DNA from: Rhinopithecus roxellana
Lineage: Eukaryota > Chordata > Mammalia > Primates > Cercopithecidae
DNA: 64,000 bases
Direction: 5' to 3'
Assembly (NCBI RefSeq): GCF_007565055.1
Contig: NC_044566.1
Location: forward strand, 64,293,315 to 64,357,314
How positions within the stretch are numbered: the first letter of the stretch is position 1; each line of letters begins with the position of its first letter. A model generated the notes under the pieces. That model was given only the letters and a program-made list of their open reading frames with translations. It was not told the DNA's origin and made no database searches. A program made the translations under genes and the position numbers. This document shows, one piece after another, positions 35,110 to 46,944 of this stretch.

Positions 35110-35860
35110 TCGCACGCCTTGTGGTTTCTGTTGCATCTGGGCAGCTTGCTGCCAACCCTCGTGGGCTGGGTGCTTTTGCTGGGAAGGCGACCAGTTACTG
35201 TGGGTGGAGGGGCCTGGGACCTCAACAGGGATTCGTGCATCCTCACTGCGAATGGGCAGAGGCTAAGTTTAGCAGCCTACAGGGCACTCAGCTTGGAGCG
35301 GGCCACTTGTACGACACTAGGAATGATGTCCTCAGGGTCAGTTCATCCTGGAAAGAGAGGAGGTTAGGGAAATCTTAAGCCTTCATCCCGTAGTGACTGA
35401 GAAAAGCACCCACAGTTTAGCACCCAGAGGTGGGGAAACCTCTTCCCCCCGCCCCAAGGATTTCCAGATTGGACACAGATACCGTTAGTGTGGGTGTGGG
35501 TGAGGCAGGTGCAGACTGATCGCTCCTGGGAGCAACGGCACACCCGTGAACTCACTCCCTGCATAAAGGGACACAGCATGATACCCCACCCATGGGGACA
35601 CCCGGCGAACGGTGAACACACATGTGGGCTTGGCGTGGCACGTTGATTCCTCCAGGACCTCCTTCAGAAACTTGCTCCAGAGAAACAAAAATAGACTTCT
35701 CATTTTCTTTAGTCTAAAGCAAATCCCAAAATATTTCATCCATAAATATTTTAGTACCAATCTATAAAAACAAGCGCTAAGCTTTTAAAGCAAAATCACA
35801 ATTTCATCATCACACTAAAACAATCTAGTTGGCACTCATAATCCTGCTTTTCCTGGGATG
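35110..35860. other. Spacer sequence directly after GJB6
   Basis: No repeat or gene is recognised. Short overlapping frames only. Confidence 0.35.
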
Positions 35861-35874
35861 TTCCTTTCTTTTTA

Positions 35875-36184
35875 TTTTATTTATTTTTATTTTTATTTTT
35901 TGAGACAGAGCCTCACTCTGTAGCCCAGGCTGGAGTGCAGTGGCACAATCTTGGCTCACTGCAACCTCTGCCTCCCAGGTTCAAGCGATTCTCCTGCCTT
36001 AGCCTCCCAAGTGGCTGGGATTACAGGCGTGCACCACCACGCCTGGCTAATTTTTATGCTTTCAGTAGAGATGAGCTTTTACCATGTTGGCCAGGCTGGT
36101 CTCCAACTCCTGGACTCAAGTGATCCGCCCTCCTCGGCTTCCCAAAGTGCTGAGATTACAAGAGTGAGCCACCGCGTCCAGCCC
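35875..36184 (-). mobile_element. Alu element (older, S-like)
   Basis: An inverted Alu with a mixed TTTTA tail. It is flanked by the word tcctttctttttaWt at about 35862 and again at 36187, its target duplication. Confidence 0.9.
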
Positions 36185-36200
36185 TGTTCCTTTCTTTTTA

Positions 36201-36509
36201 ATTTTTTTTTTTTTTTTTTTTTTTGAGACGGAGTCTCGCTCTGTCGCCCAGGCTAGAGTGCAGTGGCCGGATCTCAGCTCACTACAAGCTCCGCCTCCCG
36301 GGTTCACGCCATTCTCCTGCCTCAGCCTCCCGAGTAGCTGGGACTACAGGTGCCCGCCACCTCGCCCGGCTACTTTTTTTTTGTATTTTTTAGCAGAGAC
36401 GGGGTTTCACCGTGTAGGCCAGGATGGTCTCGATCTCCTGACCTCGTGATCCGCCCATCTCGGCCTCCCAAAGTGCTGGGATTACAGGCTTGAGCCACCG
36501 TGCCCAGCC
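36201..36509 (-). mobile_element. Old World monkey-type AluY in tandem with the previous Alu
   Basis: It has 'gcagtggccggatctcagctcac' (complement of the monkey-type string) and a T24 tail. It is flanked by tcctttctttttaa at 36187-36200 and 36510-36523, the same word that flanks the preceding Alu. Confidence 0.9.
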
Positions 36510-36684
36510 TCCTTTCTTTTTAAATCGCTGGTTGTACAAGTATTGCATGAAGCCCATAGGAAGCGGGGAAGATCGGGGCAAATAATACAGCCTTGGCAAC
36601 AATCCCAGTACAAATGGAGGAGGCATCTTCTCCCCACCTCTCCCCCAGGACTACTGCAGTTGGCCCCTCCATTCCCTCTCTTCT

Positions 36685-37290
36685 TTTTTAGACAATAAAT
36701 TGAGGTAAAATGGATATACACAGAACTACCCATATCTAAAGTGTCCAATTTGATGGGTTTGGACCTATGGAAACACCCAGGACACCCAGCACCATAATCA
36801 AGGTAATAAAAATACCCATCACCTCCATAGGCTCCTGTGTTGCATTGTTTTTTGTTTTGTTTTTGTTTGTTTGTTTGTTTGTGGTAAGAACATTTAACAT
36901 GAGAACTATCCTCTTAAGGTATTCTGAAGTGCACAAGACGTTGTTCACTATGGGCAGGATGCTGTGCAGAAGATCTCTAGAACATACTCTTCTAGCATCA
37001 CTGAAACTTTATATCCATTGAACAATAATTCCCCACATCCTTAAATCCACACCCCTCCCCAGCCCTGGAAACTGCTGTTGGATTCTTTGCTACTCAAGAG
37101 ATTGACTGTTTTAGACACACATCAGTACGATCAGGAATATTTACCTTCCTGTGCCTGGCTTATTTCACTTAGCATAATGTCCTCTGGGTTCATCCATGTT
37201 GCCCCAGATGGCAGGATTTTCTTCCTTTTTAAGGTTGAATAATATTCCATTGTATGGATATACCATACTTTCCATTTTCATTTATCTGTC
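36685..37290 (-). mobile_element. L1 (L1M-class) 3' segment, antisense
   Basis: Reverse L1 text includes 'gaggtaaaatggatatacacag', 'gtacattcacatt'-like decayed parts, 'cttatttcacttagcataatgtcctc' and 'ggttgaataatattccattgtatgg'. The piece stops at 'catttatctgtc' where the orientation flips. Confidence 0.8.
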
Positions 37291-37475
37291 TAAACTATTA
37301 TGAGATATCACCTTATATCTGTTAGGACGGCTATTATCAAAAAACAAAGCAAAACAGAAACAAAGGATGAGTGTTGGTGAAGATGTGGGGCAAATGGAGT
37401 TCTCCTGCACTGTTAGCAGGAATGAAGAAGGGTGCAGCATTATGGAAGGCAGGATGGAGGAACTTAGATCTCAGT
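37291..37475 (+). mobile_element. L1 segment in the opposite direction to its neighbour
   Basis: Sense L1 text: 'attatgagatatcaccttatatctgttaggacggctattatcaaaaa', 'gagtgttggtgaagatgtgggg' and 'cattatggaaggcaggatggagg'. In L1 this lies just 5' of the segment at 36685-37290, so the pair looks like one insertion with its 5' part inverted. Confidence 0.75.
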
Positions 37476-37785
37476 CTTTTCTTCTTTCCTATGGTATGCA
37501 TTCAGTGCTACACATTTCCTTATTAGCACTCCTTTAGCTATGCTAACAAATTTTGATATGTTGTATTTTTAAATTTCATTCAGTACAATGTATTCAGAAG
37601 TGTGTTTTAGTTTCCAAGTGTTTCGAAATTTTCCTATTATCTTTCTGCTATTCATTTCTAGTTTGATTTTATTATGGCCAGAGAACATACTATTATTTTA
37701 TTCTTTGAAATGTATTGAGGTTTGTTTTATGGCTTATGTATTAATACTCTTATGTTTTGACATCAGAATAATGTCCGTGGCCTTA
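37476..37785 (-). mobile_element. Old L1 fragment, antisense, left of the nested LTRs
   Basis: T-rich reverse L1 ORF2 text: 'tgtgttttagtttccaagtgtttcg', 'gtttgattttattatggccagagaacatac'. It stops at the LTR block and resumes at about 39330 with 'aaaatgtggtctatcttggtac', the next expected L1 text. Confidence 0.8.
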
Positions 37786-39325
37786 CTAACCCTGAGGAGA
37801 CTGTCCCTCCCAGGGCCAGCTAATTCCTAAGAGATGGCAAATAACTCCCTGTGAGTGCACCAATTATACGCAAACCAATCAATCCAAACCTAGACCCTAA
37901 CCACCCCCTTCATCAGTCCCTCACAGAGATTTCACATTCGAGGCCACTGTCTACCTGCCCTAATCAGTCCAGGGCCAGGTACCAGACCAATGGGGATAGC
38001 CCCTATGCCTCAGAGCCCCCTGAAATTTTCACACTAGTCAATCCCAAGTCTGCTAAGCCTGTTTACTCTGCCTTGCCTTTCCCAGAGAAACCACATTAAT
38101 GGCTGTTGCGGGAAGTCAGGGACCCCAAACAGAGGGACCAGCTGGAGCCATGGCAAAAAAACAAAAATTGTGAAGATTTCATTTTAATATGGACATTTAT
38201 CAGTTCCCAAATAATACTTTTATAAATTCTTATGCCTGTCTTTAATCTCTTAATCCTGTTACCTTCATAAGCTGAGGATGTACGTCACCTCAGGACCATT
38301 GTGATAATTGTGTTAACTGTACAAACTGATTGTAAAACGTGTGTTTGAACAATATGAAATCAGTGCATCTTGAAAAAGAACAGAATAACAGCAATTTTTA
38401 GGGAACAAGGTTAAGACAACCATAAGGTCTGACTGCCTGTGGGGTCAGGCAAAAAGAGCCATATTTTTCTTCTTGCAGAGAGCCTATAAACGAATGTGCA
38501 AGTAGGGAAGATATTGTTAATTATTTTCCTAGCAAGGAATGTTAATATTAATACTCTGGGAAAAAATGCCTTCCTGTGAAGAGGTCTACAAAAGGCCGTT
38601 CTGGGAATGTCTGTCTTATGCAGTTGAGATAAGGACTGAGATATGCCCTGGTCTCCTGCAGTACCCTCAGGCTCACTGGGGTGGGGAAAAAACTCCGCTC
38701 TGGTAAATTTGTGATCAGACCAGTTCTCTGCTCTTGAACTCTGTTTTCTGTTTTTTAAGATGTTTATCAAGACAATACATGTACTGCTGAACATAGACCC
38801 TTATCAGTAGTTCTGCTTTTGCCCTTTGTTCTGTTCCCTCAGAAGCATGTGATCTTCGTTAGACGCTTACTACTAGTTCTGCTTTTTGCCTTTTGAAGCA
38901 TGTGATCTTTGTACCTCCTCCCTATTCCTACACCCCCTCCCCTTTTGAAACACTTAATAAAAACTTGCTGGTCTGAGACTCAGGTGGGCAACACAGTCCT
39001 ACCGACATGTGATGTCACCCCCAGTGGTCCAGCTGTAAAAGTCCTCTCTTTACACTGTCTCTCTTTATTTCTCAGCCGGCCGACACTTATGGAAAGTAGA
39101 ACCTATGTTGAAATACTGGGGACAGTTTCCCCCAATAAATGCCTCTTGCCCACATTTCCCCTGACCCCCTCCGCCTCCTGGCTGACTCTGGTACTTTTCC
39201 ATATGGCCCTGCGTGGTGTGTTTGCCCCCTATTTCTAGAGCACTGTGAGTAAAAACCTTTTCCTTCATGACAGTCATTTCCATGCCTGCATTTCTTATCA
39301 CACCTGATTAAAACAGGTGTGATAT
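37786..39325 (+). mobile_element. LTR fragment, ERV1-like, interrupted by a second LTR
   Basis: The outer LTR reads 'gactgtccctcccagggccagctaattcctaagagatggcaaa' on the left and, after the inner LTR, 'gtgagtaaaaaccttttccttcatgacag' on the right. It sits inside an L1, whose text continues on both sides. I recognise the style of a class I LTR but not the family with certainty. No retroviral protein is encoded. Confidence 0.5.
38104..39137 (+). mobile_element. Solo LTR, MER11-like (HML-8/HERV-K11 type)
   Basis: It starts tgttgcgggaagtcaggg and ends gtttcccccaata. Inside are 'gaggatgtacgtcacctcagg', a TATA-like 'cctataaacg', 'ccggccgacacttatgg' and the polyadenylation signal in 'cttaataaaaacttgctgg'. 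The flanks aatggc (38098-38103) and aatgcc (39138-39143) fit a 6-bp target duplication with one mismatch, usual for class II retroviruses. About 1.03 kb. There is no internal viral region, so this is a recombined solo LTR. Confidence 0.7.
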
Positions 39326-40534
39326 TTTAAAATAAAATGTGGTCTATCTTGGTACACATTTTTTGGACTAGAAAAGAATGTTTATTTCAGTGTTGTTGGG
39401 TGAAGTGCTTGGTAAATCCCAACTACAGCCTGTTGGTTGATGGTGTGGTTGAGTTCTTCTATGTCCTTGCTGGTTTTTTGCCTAGTTTTTCTATCAGTTG
39501 TTGAGAGGGGGTGTTCAAGTGTTCATCCATATTTGTGGATATATCTATTTCTCCTTTCAGTTCCATCAGCTTTTGCATCACTTATTTTTCAGCTTTGTTA
39601 TTTGGTGCATACACATTCAGGATTGTTGTGTCTTCTTAGTGAATTGACACTTTTAGCATTAGGTGATGTCACTCTCTGACTCATAATTTTCTTTGCTCTG
39701 AAGTCTACATGATATACTTTTTTCCATCCTTTTATTTTTGACTTGCCTATGTCATTAAATTTGAAGTGAGTTTCTTATAGACAACACCTAGTTTGATAAT
39801 GTGTTTTAGTCCGTTTTGTTAATCTGTCTTTTAATGGGTGTATTTAGACCAATTTATTTAATGTAATTGTTGATGTTTTAAGGCTTTAGCTCTGCTCTTT
39901 TATTTTTTGTTTTCTTTTTGTTGTGTCTGTTTTTTATTTCTGTTTTCTTTCCCTCGTCCCTTTCTGTGGTTTGCTTAAATGATTTTTACAGTTCTATTTT
40001 TATGTATCTATTATTTTTGTGTGTATCTTTCTGTGGCATTTTTAGTCATTGCCCTAGGTATTATATTGTATTTATATAACTTATCACAGTCGCCTAATGT
40101 CATCACTTTACCAGTTTGAGTGACACAGAGAAACCTTACTTCCCATTATGTCCCTTAATCCTTCTCCATTTATAATTATCTCAGATGTTTCCTCTACATA
40201 CATTTAGAACCACATCAGTCAGTGTTATAATTTTTCTTTCAACAGCGAAATACAATTTAGAAAACACAAAAGAAGAAGGAAAATCTATTGTATTTACTCA
40301 TATTGTTGCTTACCATGTTCTTTCTGGTGTTCTAAGGTTCCTTCTTTTATCATTTTCTTTCTGAATACAGAACTTCTGTTGGCTATTCTTTTATGATTGG
40401 TCTCTTGGTGATAAATTTTTTGCTTTCTTTTATTTGAGAAAGTTTTTATTACCTCCTCACTCATGAAGGATATTTTGGCTGGAATAGAATTTTGAGTTGA
40501 CCTGAAAAATACTGTGCCACAGCCTCCATGATTT

Positions 40535-40807
40535 CTTGCAGTGGTGCAATCTCAGCTCACTGCAACCTCTGCCTCCTGGGCTCAAGCGATCCTCCCACCT
40601 CAGCTTTTTGAGCAGCTGAGATTACAGGCGCACCACACCATGACTGGCTAATTTTTTTTTTTATTTTTTATTTTTTTGTATTTTTAGTAGAGCCCTGGTT
40701 TTGCCTATTGGTCAGGCAGGTCTCAAACTCCTGGCCTCAAGCGATCTACCTGACTCAGCCTCCCAAAGTGCTCGGATTACAGGCATGAGCCACCTTGCCC
40801 AGCCTGT
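40535..40807 (-). mobile_element. Alu inserted in L1
   Basis: An inverted Alu that begins after the tail region ('cagtggtgcaatctcagctcac'). The flanks cctccatRattt at 40523-40534 and 40808-40819 are its target duplication, with one mismatch. Confidence 0.85.
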
Positions 40808-41036
40808 CCTCCATAATTTCCAATGAGAAATTTGAATGGTTTTACCCTATAAGTAGTGTTTTTCTCTAGCTACTTTTAAGATTGTTCCCTTGTCTTCAGT
40901 TTTCCAAAATTTAATTATGACGTGTCTTGGCATGATTTCTTTGGGTTTATTTTGTTTAGGGTTCACTTCTTGAATCTGTGGATGTAGATCTCTTGCAAAA
41001 TTTGGAAAGTTTTCAGCCATTATTTTTTCAAGTACT

Positions 41037-41038
<2 letters not shown>

Positions 41039-41079
<41 letters not shown>

Positions 41080-41368
41080 TTTTTTGAGACAGAGTCTTGC
41101 TCTGTCGCCCAGGCTGGAGTGCAGTGGCCGGATCTCAGCTCACTGCAAGCTCCGCCTCCCGGGTTTACACCATTCTCCTGCCTCAGCCTCCCAAGTAGCT
41201 GGGACTACAGGCGCCGCCACCTCGCCCGGCTAGTTTTTTTTGTATTTTTTAGTAGAGACGGGGTTTCACCATGTTAGCCAGGATGGTCTCGATCTCCTGA
41301 CCTCGTGATCCGCCCGTCTCGGCCTCCCAAAGTGCTGGGATTACAGGCTTGAGCCACCGCGCCCGGCC
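41039..41368 (-). mobile_element. Old World monkey-type AluY with (TTTA)n tail
   Basis: It has 'gcagtggccggatctcagctcac' and a cccggcc end. The target duplication tcaagtacttt is at 41028-41038 and 41369-41379. The tail has become a (ttta) microsatellite of about 11 units (41036-41082). Confidence 0.92.
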
Positions 41369-41865
41369 TCAAGTACTTTTTTTAGTCCTGCCCTCTTTCT
41401 CCTCGACTTCTGGGATTCTGATGACACAAATGTCAAAGCTTTTGTTATAATAACTCAGGTCTCCAGAATTCTGCTCACTTTTTTTTTTCAGTCTCTATTC
41501 TCTCTGTTGTTTAGATTGAGTAGTTTTATTGTTTTGGTCCACTAATTCTTTCTATTTTAGTTTTTGTATTTTTATTTTAGTTACTGTAGCTTACAGTTCT
41601 AGAATTTCTATTCGGTTCTTCTCTATATCATCTATTTCTTCACTAACATTTTCTATTTCTTTGCTGAGGCTTTCTATTTCTGTTTCAAACATGTTTGTAA
41701 TTGTTCATTGGAGCCTTTTTATCATGACTGCCGTAAGATCTTTGTCAGATTATTCTAACATCCCTGTCATCTTGGTATTAATATCCATTGATTGTTTTGT
41801 TTATTCAGGTTGAGGTCTTGGTTCTTTGTATGACAAGGGATTTTCAGTTGAAACCTGGACACTCT

Positions 41866-42146
41866 GGCCGGGTGTGATGGCTCACGTCTGTAATCCCAGA
41901 ACTTTGGGAGGCTGAGGCAGGTGGATTGCCTGAAGTCAGGAGTTTGAGACCAGCCTGGCCAACATGGTGAAACCCCATCTTTACTTAAAAAAAAAATACA
42001 AAAATCAGCAGGGGGTAGTGACTCAATAGGCTGAGGAGGGAGAATTGCTTGAACCCAGGAGGTGGAGGTTGCAGTGAGTCGAGATCATGCCACTGCACTC
42101 CAGCCTGGGCAACAACAGTGAAATTCTGCCTCAAAAACAACAACAA
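41866..42146 (+). mobile_element. Alu inserted in L1
   Basis: Sense Alu with a (caa)n tail. A perfect 17-bp target duplication, aaacctggacactctgg, is at 41851-41867 and 42147-42163. Confidence 0.95.
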
Positions 42147-42760
42147 AAACCTGGACACTCTGGGTGTTATGTCAAAAGACTCTGGGTCTCCTTTACAGTC
42201 TCTGTTTTAACTGGTTTTCTCTATCACCTCTCCAGAAGGGAATGGGTGCCACCTCATGCTGTCAGGTGGAGGTAGAAGTCCAGGTTTTCCATTTGGCCTC
42301 CATTGACACCCAAGGTGAGGAGAGGCTCCTTGTGGGGCAGGTTGACAGTTCCAGTGCTCAGTGTAATTTCCACCAGCACCATGGTGGGGGTGGCCTCGTT
42401 TCTGGTAGGCAGTGATGAAAGTCCTCACTCTCCACTAGACCTTCTTTGACACCACCTGGAGGAGGGGTAGTGGTGCCTCATTACCACTAGGTGGGATGGG
42501 CACCAGACTTCCAACATGGCCACCACTAACATCATGTGGCAGGAGGATCTTGTTACTTGCTGGGACAAAAGTCCAAGCTCCCTACTTTGCTTTCTCTGAC
42601 ACTGTCCCAATGGGGATGCTGAGGCACCCTGTTACAGCCTTGCTAGGGCAGAAGCCTGGGCCACCTGTTTGGCCTTTGCTGGCATGGGTGAGTGGTAGGA
42701 GGGACACAGTTTTTTCTGGGATATTTGGCTGAAGTAGATTGGTTATTGTCTAAAAAAAAA

Positions 42761-43051
42761 TTTTTTTTTTTTGAGATAGAGTCTTGCTTTGTCGCCAGGT
42801 TGGAGTGCAATGGCACGATCTCGGCTTACTGCAACCTCTGCCTCCTGGATTCAAGCGATTCTCCTGCCTCAGCCTCCTGAGAAGCTGGGACTGCAGGCGT
42901 GCACCACCATGCCCAGCTAATTTTTTGTATTTTAGTAGAGACGGGGTTTCACCATGTTGGCCAGGATGGTCTCGATCTCCTGACCTCGTGATTCACCCGC
43001 CTCGGCCTCCCAAAGTGCTGGGATTACAGGCGTGAGCCAGTGCACCGGGCC
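42761..43051 (-). mobile_element. Alu element, S/Y-like
   Basis: An inverted Alu with a T12 start and an end reading 'gtgagccagtgcaccgggcc'. It carries 'gatggtctcgatctcctgacctcg' and lacks the monkey-type ggccggatctc word. Confidence 0.9.
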
Positions 43052-43199
43052 TAAAATTTTCATGTCTTTCTAGGCTTCCCCTTTACTGACCCTATGACTG
43101 GAGACAGAAGGCTTTTCCTGGCTTGTCTTTGAGTTTGTTTTGTTTATGTTGACATTCACCTGTGTTTTGGGTCACTGGTTCCCAACCCTTCCAACCACA

Positions 43200-43540
43200 T
43201 CCCAGCCTTAGTCTCCCAGTTAATTTCTCAGTCTGAGAGTGATGGGGAGTCTCCGTGCTCCCCATTTTCAACCTTCCCAAGGGCACTTGCTGTTCATTTT
43301 CTTATCCTCACCTCTGGGCATTGCACAAGCTCTCTTCTACCTGGAATGGTCTGCCTGCCTGTCCCCTCCTCCACCCCGTCCTTCTAGACCAGCTCAAAGT
43401 CTTCTTCTTGAGGATTCTCCTGCCTCCCCTCAGGCAGCTCTGAGGGTGTTTCTGCTTTGCTAACTTCTCTCTGCTTCTCCACCAGGGCAGGGGCTCCTGG
43501 ACAGAGAAGAGCTGATCTCATTCCCTATGCTCCTGCCTCA
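43200..43540 (+). repeat. L2-like ancient LINE fragment
   Basis: 'gggcattgcacaagctctcttctacctggaatggtctgcc' followed by 'cagctcaaagtcttcttcttgaggattctcctgcc' follows the order of the L2 3' region. It is divergent. Confidence 0.45.
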
Positions 43541-44639
43541 ACGTGATCCTTCACATACTGAGCCCCAATAAGTGGATGTTGAACTAATCGGCATCTGAAA
43601 TACCAATCCTTTTTCTCCTGACTTTGTGGCATGGCTGCTGGGAAGGGAAGAAGGCTCATTGGCTTCCTTACCGTGAGGGACCTGCCGGTAGCTTTTTGAA
43701 GGCCTGTGAATAACCTCCCTATGCCCCAGAACTGCTGTTGCCATGGTTTCTCCCACCCATGAGGAGTACTTAGGTGAATGCTGATGGAAGAACACAGCAG
43801 GCTGGCCAAGGCCTTTTCAGGCCATTTTAATAGGGAAAAAGTTGGTGAAGTAACAGAAGACCTTGAAACCATTCAGATGGCAGAGTGCAGTGGGAAAATC
43901 TCACCAAGATGAGGAATTAAATTAACTGTGAAACTACAGCCAAGAATCTCTTTAAAGATAATACTGCAGACAGCAGAGACTCTATCATTAATCAGCCTCA
44001 GAAATGTGAAGGTGCTTGTCAATCTAAATTATTTCTAGGTATGATTGATTTCTAACTTTTTCCTAACCTAACTTTTAAGTTTATAGATTCAGGATTAATG
44101 TAGCATTTTAAATTGTGTTTAGCAGTAAGCTGTAAATAATTATTTCTTTGTATACCATTTACTTTTTATTCGTCTCTTACTAACTTAGACATTAGTTTTC
44201 TATTTGAAATATATTAATACAACATGAAACAGTCTCTTCTGATGGGTAGCCAGTATCTATTCAACTCTTCAATGTTCACTAAAGAGAAGGCATAAATCCA
44301 GAGGGGAATTGACTGCTTCTGGCTGAACTTCAGCCATTAAGAGAGACCTATGAGTAGTCTTCTAGACTCTGCTCATGAAGGGGTCTGCCTGGCACTTGTC
44401 AAAAACTATTTAGGTTCAGGATTAATATCAGAGAGAGGCTCTTGGCTGAAAGTGTGCCACAGGCTCTAACCTCCTTAATAGACATGTGAGATTTAAAATT
44501 TAACACTTCATGTTTCCTCCCCATACACCACATTTCTACATGCTGAAGACAGACACCCTTCAGTTGGAGCTCATGTTAATGGGATCAAGATCCTAAGTTT
44601 CCCCAGAAGTACATTCATCAAAATAGTGCCGTCCTAATC

Positions 44640-44975
44640 AGTTCAGGCCGCTATAAAAGAATACCATAGACTGGGGGGCTTATAAACCACAGAAATTTAT
44701 TTTTCACCGTTCTGGAGGCTGAGAGTCCAAAATCAGACATCACCAGATTTGGTGTCTGGTGAGGGCTGCCTCCTAGTTCACAGACACCGCCTTCTCACCG
44801 TGCCCTCCTGTGGCTGAAGGGGCAAGGGAGCTCTCTGGGATCTCTTTCATAAGGGCACTAATTCTATTCCCCTTAATCACCTCCACAAGACCCCACCTCC
44901 TAATTTGGAGTTAGGATTTCAGCACAGGAATTTCAGGGGAGATACAAACATTCAATCCATAAGAAGTGCTAAGTC
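44640..44975 (-). mobile_element. MLT1A-type MaLR solo LTR, antisense
   Basis: Reverse MLT1 text: 'cagttcaggccgctataaaagaataccatagactgggg', 'tctggaggctgagagtccaaaatcag', 'ggtgtctggtgagggctgcctcctagttcacagac' and 'agaccccacctcctaat'. Confidence 0.85.
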
Positions 44976-45108
44976 CAGTTATAAGATCATAAGAACCAAA
45001 TAATTACAGACTATAACCCATGGCTTTCCAAATCTACTGGATCAGAACCTCTGGTTGCACAACCCAGAAATCTGTATTTTTAACAAACTTAGGAGTTGAT
45101 TTTTTTTT

Positions 45109-45442
45109 AATTTTTATTTATTTTATTTATTTATTTTTATTTATTTATTTTTTTATTTTGAGACAGAGTTTCACTCTTGTTCCACAGGCTGGAGTGCAAT
45201 GGCACAACCTTGGCTCACCACAACTTCTGCCTCCCGGGTTCAAGCAATTGTCCTGCCTCAGCCCCCAGAGTAGCTAGGATTACAGGCGCCCAACACCGCA
45301 CCCGGCTAACTTTTTATATTTTTGGTAGAGAAGGGGTTTCACCATCTTGGCCAGGCTGGTCTCGAACTCCTGACCTCTGATGATCCACCTGCCTTGGCCT
45401 CCCAAACTGCTGGGATTAAAGGCATGAGCCACCATGCCCAAC
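45109..45442 (-). mobile_element. Alu element with (TTTA/TTTTA) tail
   Basis: The flanks aggagttgattttt (about 45091) and agagttgattttt (about 45445) are the target duplication. The tail has become a TTTA/TTTTA microsatellite (45110-45155). Confidence 0.9.
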
Positions 45443-45459
45443 CAAGAGTTGATTTTTAA

Positions 45460-46560
45460 TCAGTCAGCCTTATTCCACTTGAAAACAGTGTGTATTATGC
45501 AGTTGCTAAACTTGGTGTTCTGTAAATGTAAGTGAGATCGAATTAGCTGATAGTATTCCTTAGATCTTCTAGATCCTTACTGATTTTTATTATATACATG
45601 TTCTGTCAATTACTCAGTTATTATAACTATAAATATGGATTTATCATTTTTCTCTTTAGTGTTCTTAATTTTGCTTCATGTAATTTGGATCTCTGTTACT
45701 TAGGGAATACACATTTAAGATTGATGTCTTCTTTTTTTCTTTTTTTGAGATGGAGTTTTGCCCTGTTGCCCAGACTGGAGTGCAATGGCATGATCTCAGC
45801 TCACTGCAACCTCTGCCTCCCAGGTTCAAATGATTCTGCCTGCCTCAGCCTCCCAGCTAATTTTTTGTATTTTTAGTAGAGACGGGGTTTTGCCATGTTG
45901 GCCAGGCTGGTCTCGAACTCCTGACCTCAGGTGATCTGCCCGCCTCGGTCTCGCAAAGTGCTGGGATTACCGGTGTGAGCCACCGCGCCTGGCCAAGATT
46001 GATGTCTTCTTGATGGAAAGACCCTTTTACCGTTTGAAATGTCTTTTTAACTCTGGTAGTTTCCTTGCTTTGAAGTATATTCTGTGTAGTAAAGCCACCC
46101 CAGCTTCCCTATAATTTAAGTTTGCATTGTATACGTATATTTTCCCATGCTTTTATTTTCAATATGTAGTGAATCTGCTTCTATTGACTGTTTTTTTTTT
46201 TCCTCCTGATATGGATCTCATTTTCCTATTTCCTCACGTCTTGCAATTTTTTTACTAAATGTTAGTCATTGCATATAAAAGACTATCCAGGAGTGTTTTG
46301 TTTTTGTTTTTTTTTAGTGAGTGCAAGTTCTTTTCTCTCTGCCAGCTGGCTGGAATGAGAATCTGATCAGATTTCATCAAGAGTCAGGTTGAGCTGAGAC
46401 TGAGCGGTAGTGTTCACTAAATTGAGTGCACCACTGATATCTAATGGAAACAAGGACATTTTACTTTGCTCCTCAGCCTAACCTGAATTTCCTATGCCAC
46501 CACTGTATAATGGCTGGTTTCTTTGGTTTTCCTAGTGTGTGAGCTGGAAGCAGGTTGAGA
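45460..46560 (-). mobile_element. Old L1 fragment, antisense, split by an Alu
   Basis: Reverse L1 ORF2 text: 'attataaatatggatttatcatttttctc'-like, 'gggaatacacatttaagattgatgtcttcttgatgg', 'taccgtttgaaatgtc'. From about 46200 it is more decayed. Confidence 0.65.
45734..45994 (-). mobile_element. Alu inserted in L1
   Basis: A perfect 17-bp target duplication, aagattgatgtcttctt, is at 45717-45733 and 45995-46011. The body lacks about 40 bp around the linker ('cagcctcccagctaattt'). Confidence 0.95.
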
Positions 46561-46944
46561 CATAGATTTCATATCATTTTGGCTTCCCTTGCATCTAACA
46601 TGGCTCCACAATTCAAGCACTATGAAATTGTTTAACTGTTTTCCAGTCTTGCCTCCACGGCCCCTTTTGCAGTAAAATCACGGATGGGGGTGACGTTGAG
46701 CCAAACTATTTTTGCATTTGGTGGACTTCTAAATTCCAATCCAGCTCCAAATCTTTTGGCAGATTTTTCTTAAAGGTACGAAGTCTCCTCACTGATAGAG
46801 GCCTGCTTCTCCACCTTCCCACACAGAAATCAGGTACTTTCCCTCAAGTATGAAAGAAGTTGTGGACCCTCTGCTCACCATCACGCCCAGTAATTCAGCT
46901 CATCAAAGCTTACCCTCTCCACTGTTCTTTGGTAATTGCCACAA

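Larger units (their letters stand above)
39326..43190 (-). mobile_element. Old L1, antisense, interrupted by several Alus
   Basis: Reverse ORF2 text runs from 'aatgtggtctatcttgg' and 'taatctgtcttttaatgggtgtatttagacc' through 'gatattttggctggaatagaattt' (40470-40500), then 'attctatttcggttcttc'-like ORF1 or 5' text at 41580-41860. After the Alu at 41866-42146 it continues with GC-richer 5'UTR-like text to about 43190. The order fits one long, dead L1M-class copy lying 3'-to-5'. Exact joins were not verified. Confidence 0.65.

Noticed and set aside
37851..38099. 82-codon frame in the outer LTR, considered as viral protein
   Set aside because: It lies inside LTR sequence, not in an internal region, and resembles no retroviral protein.
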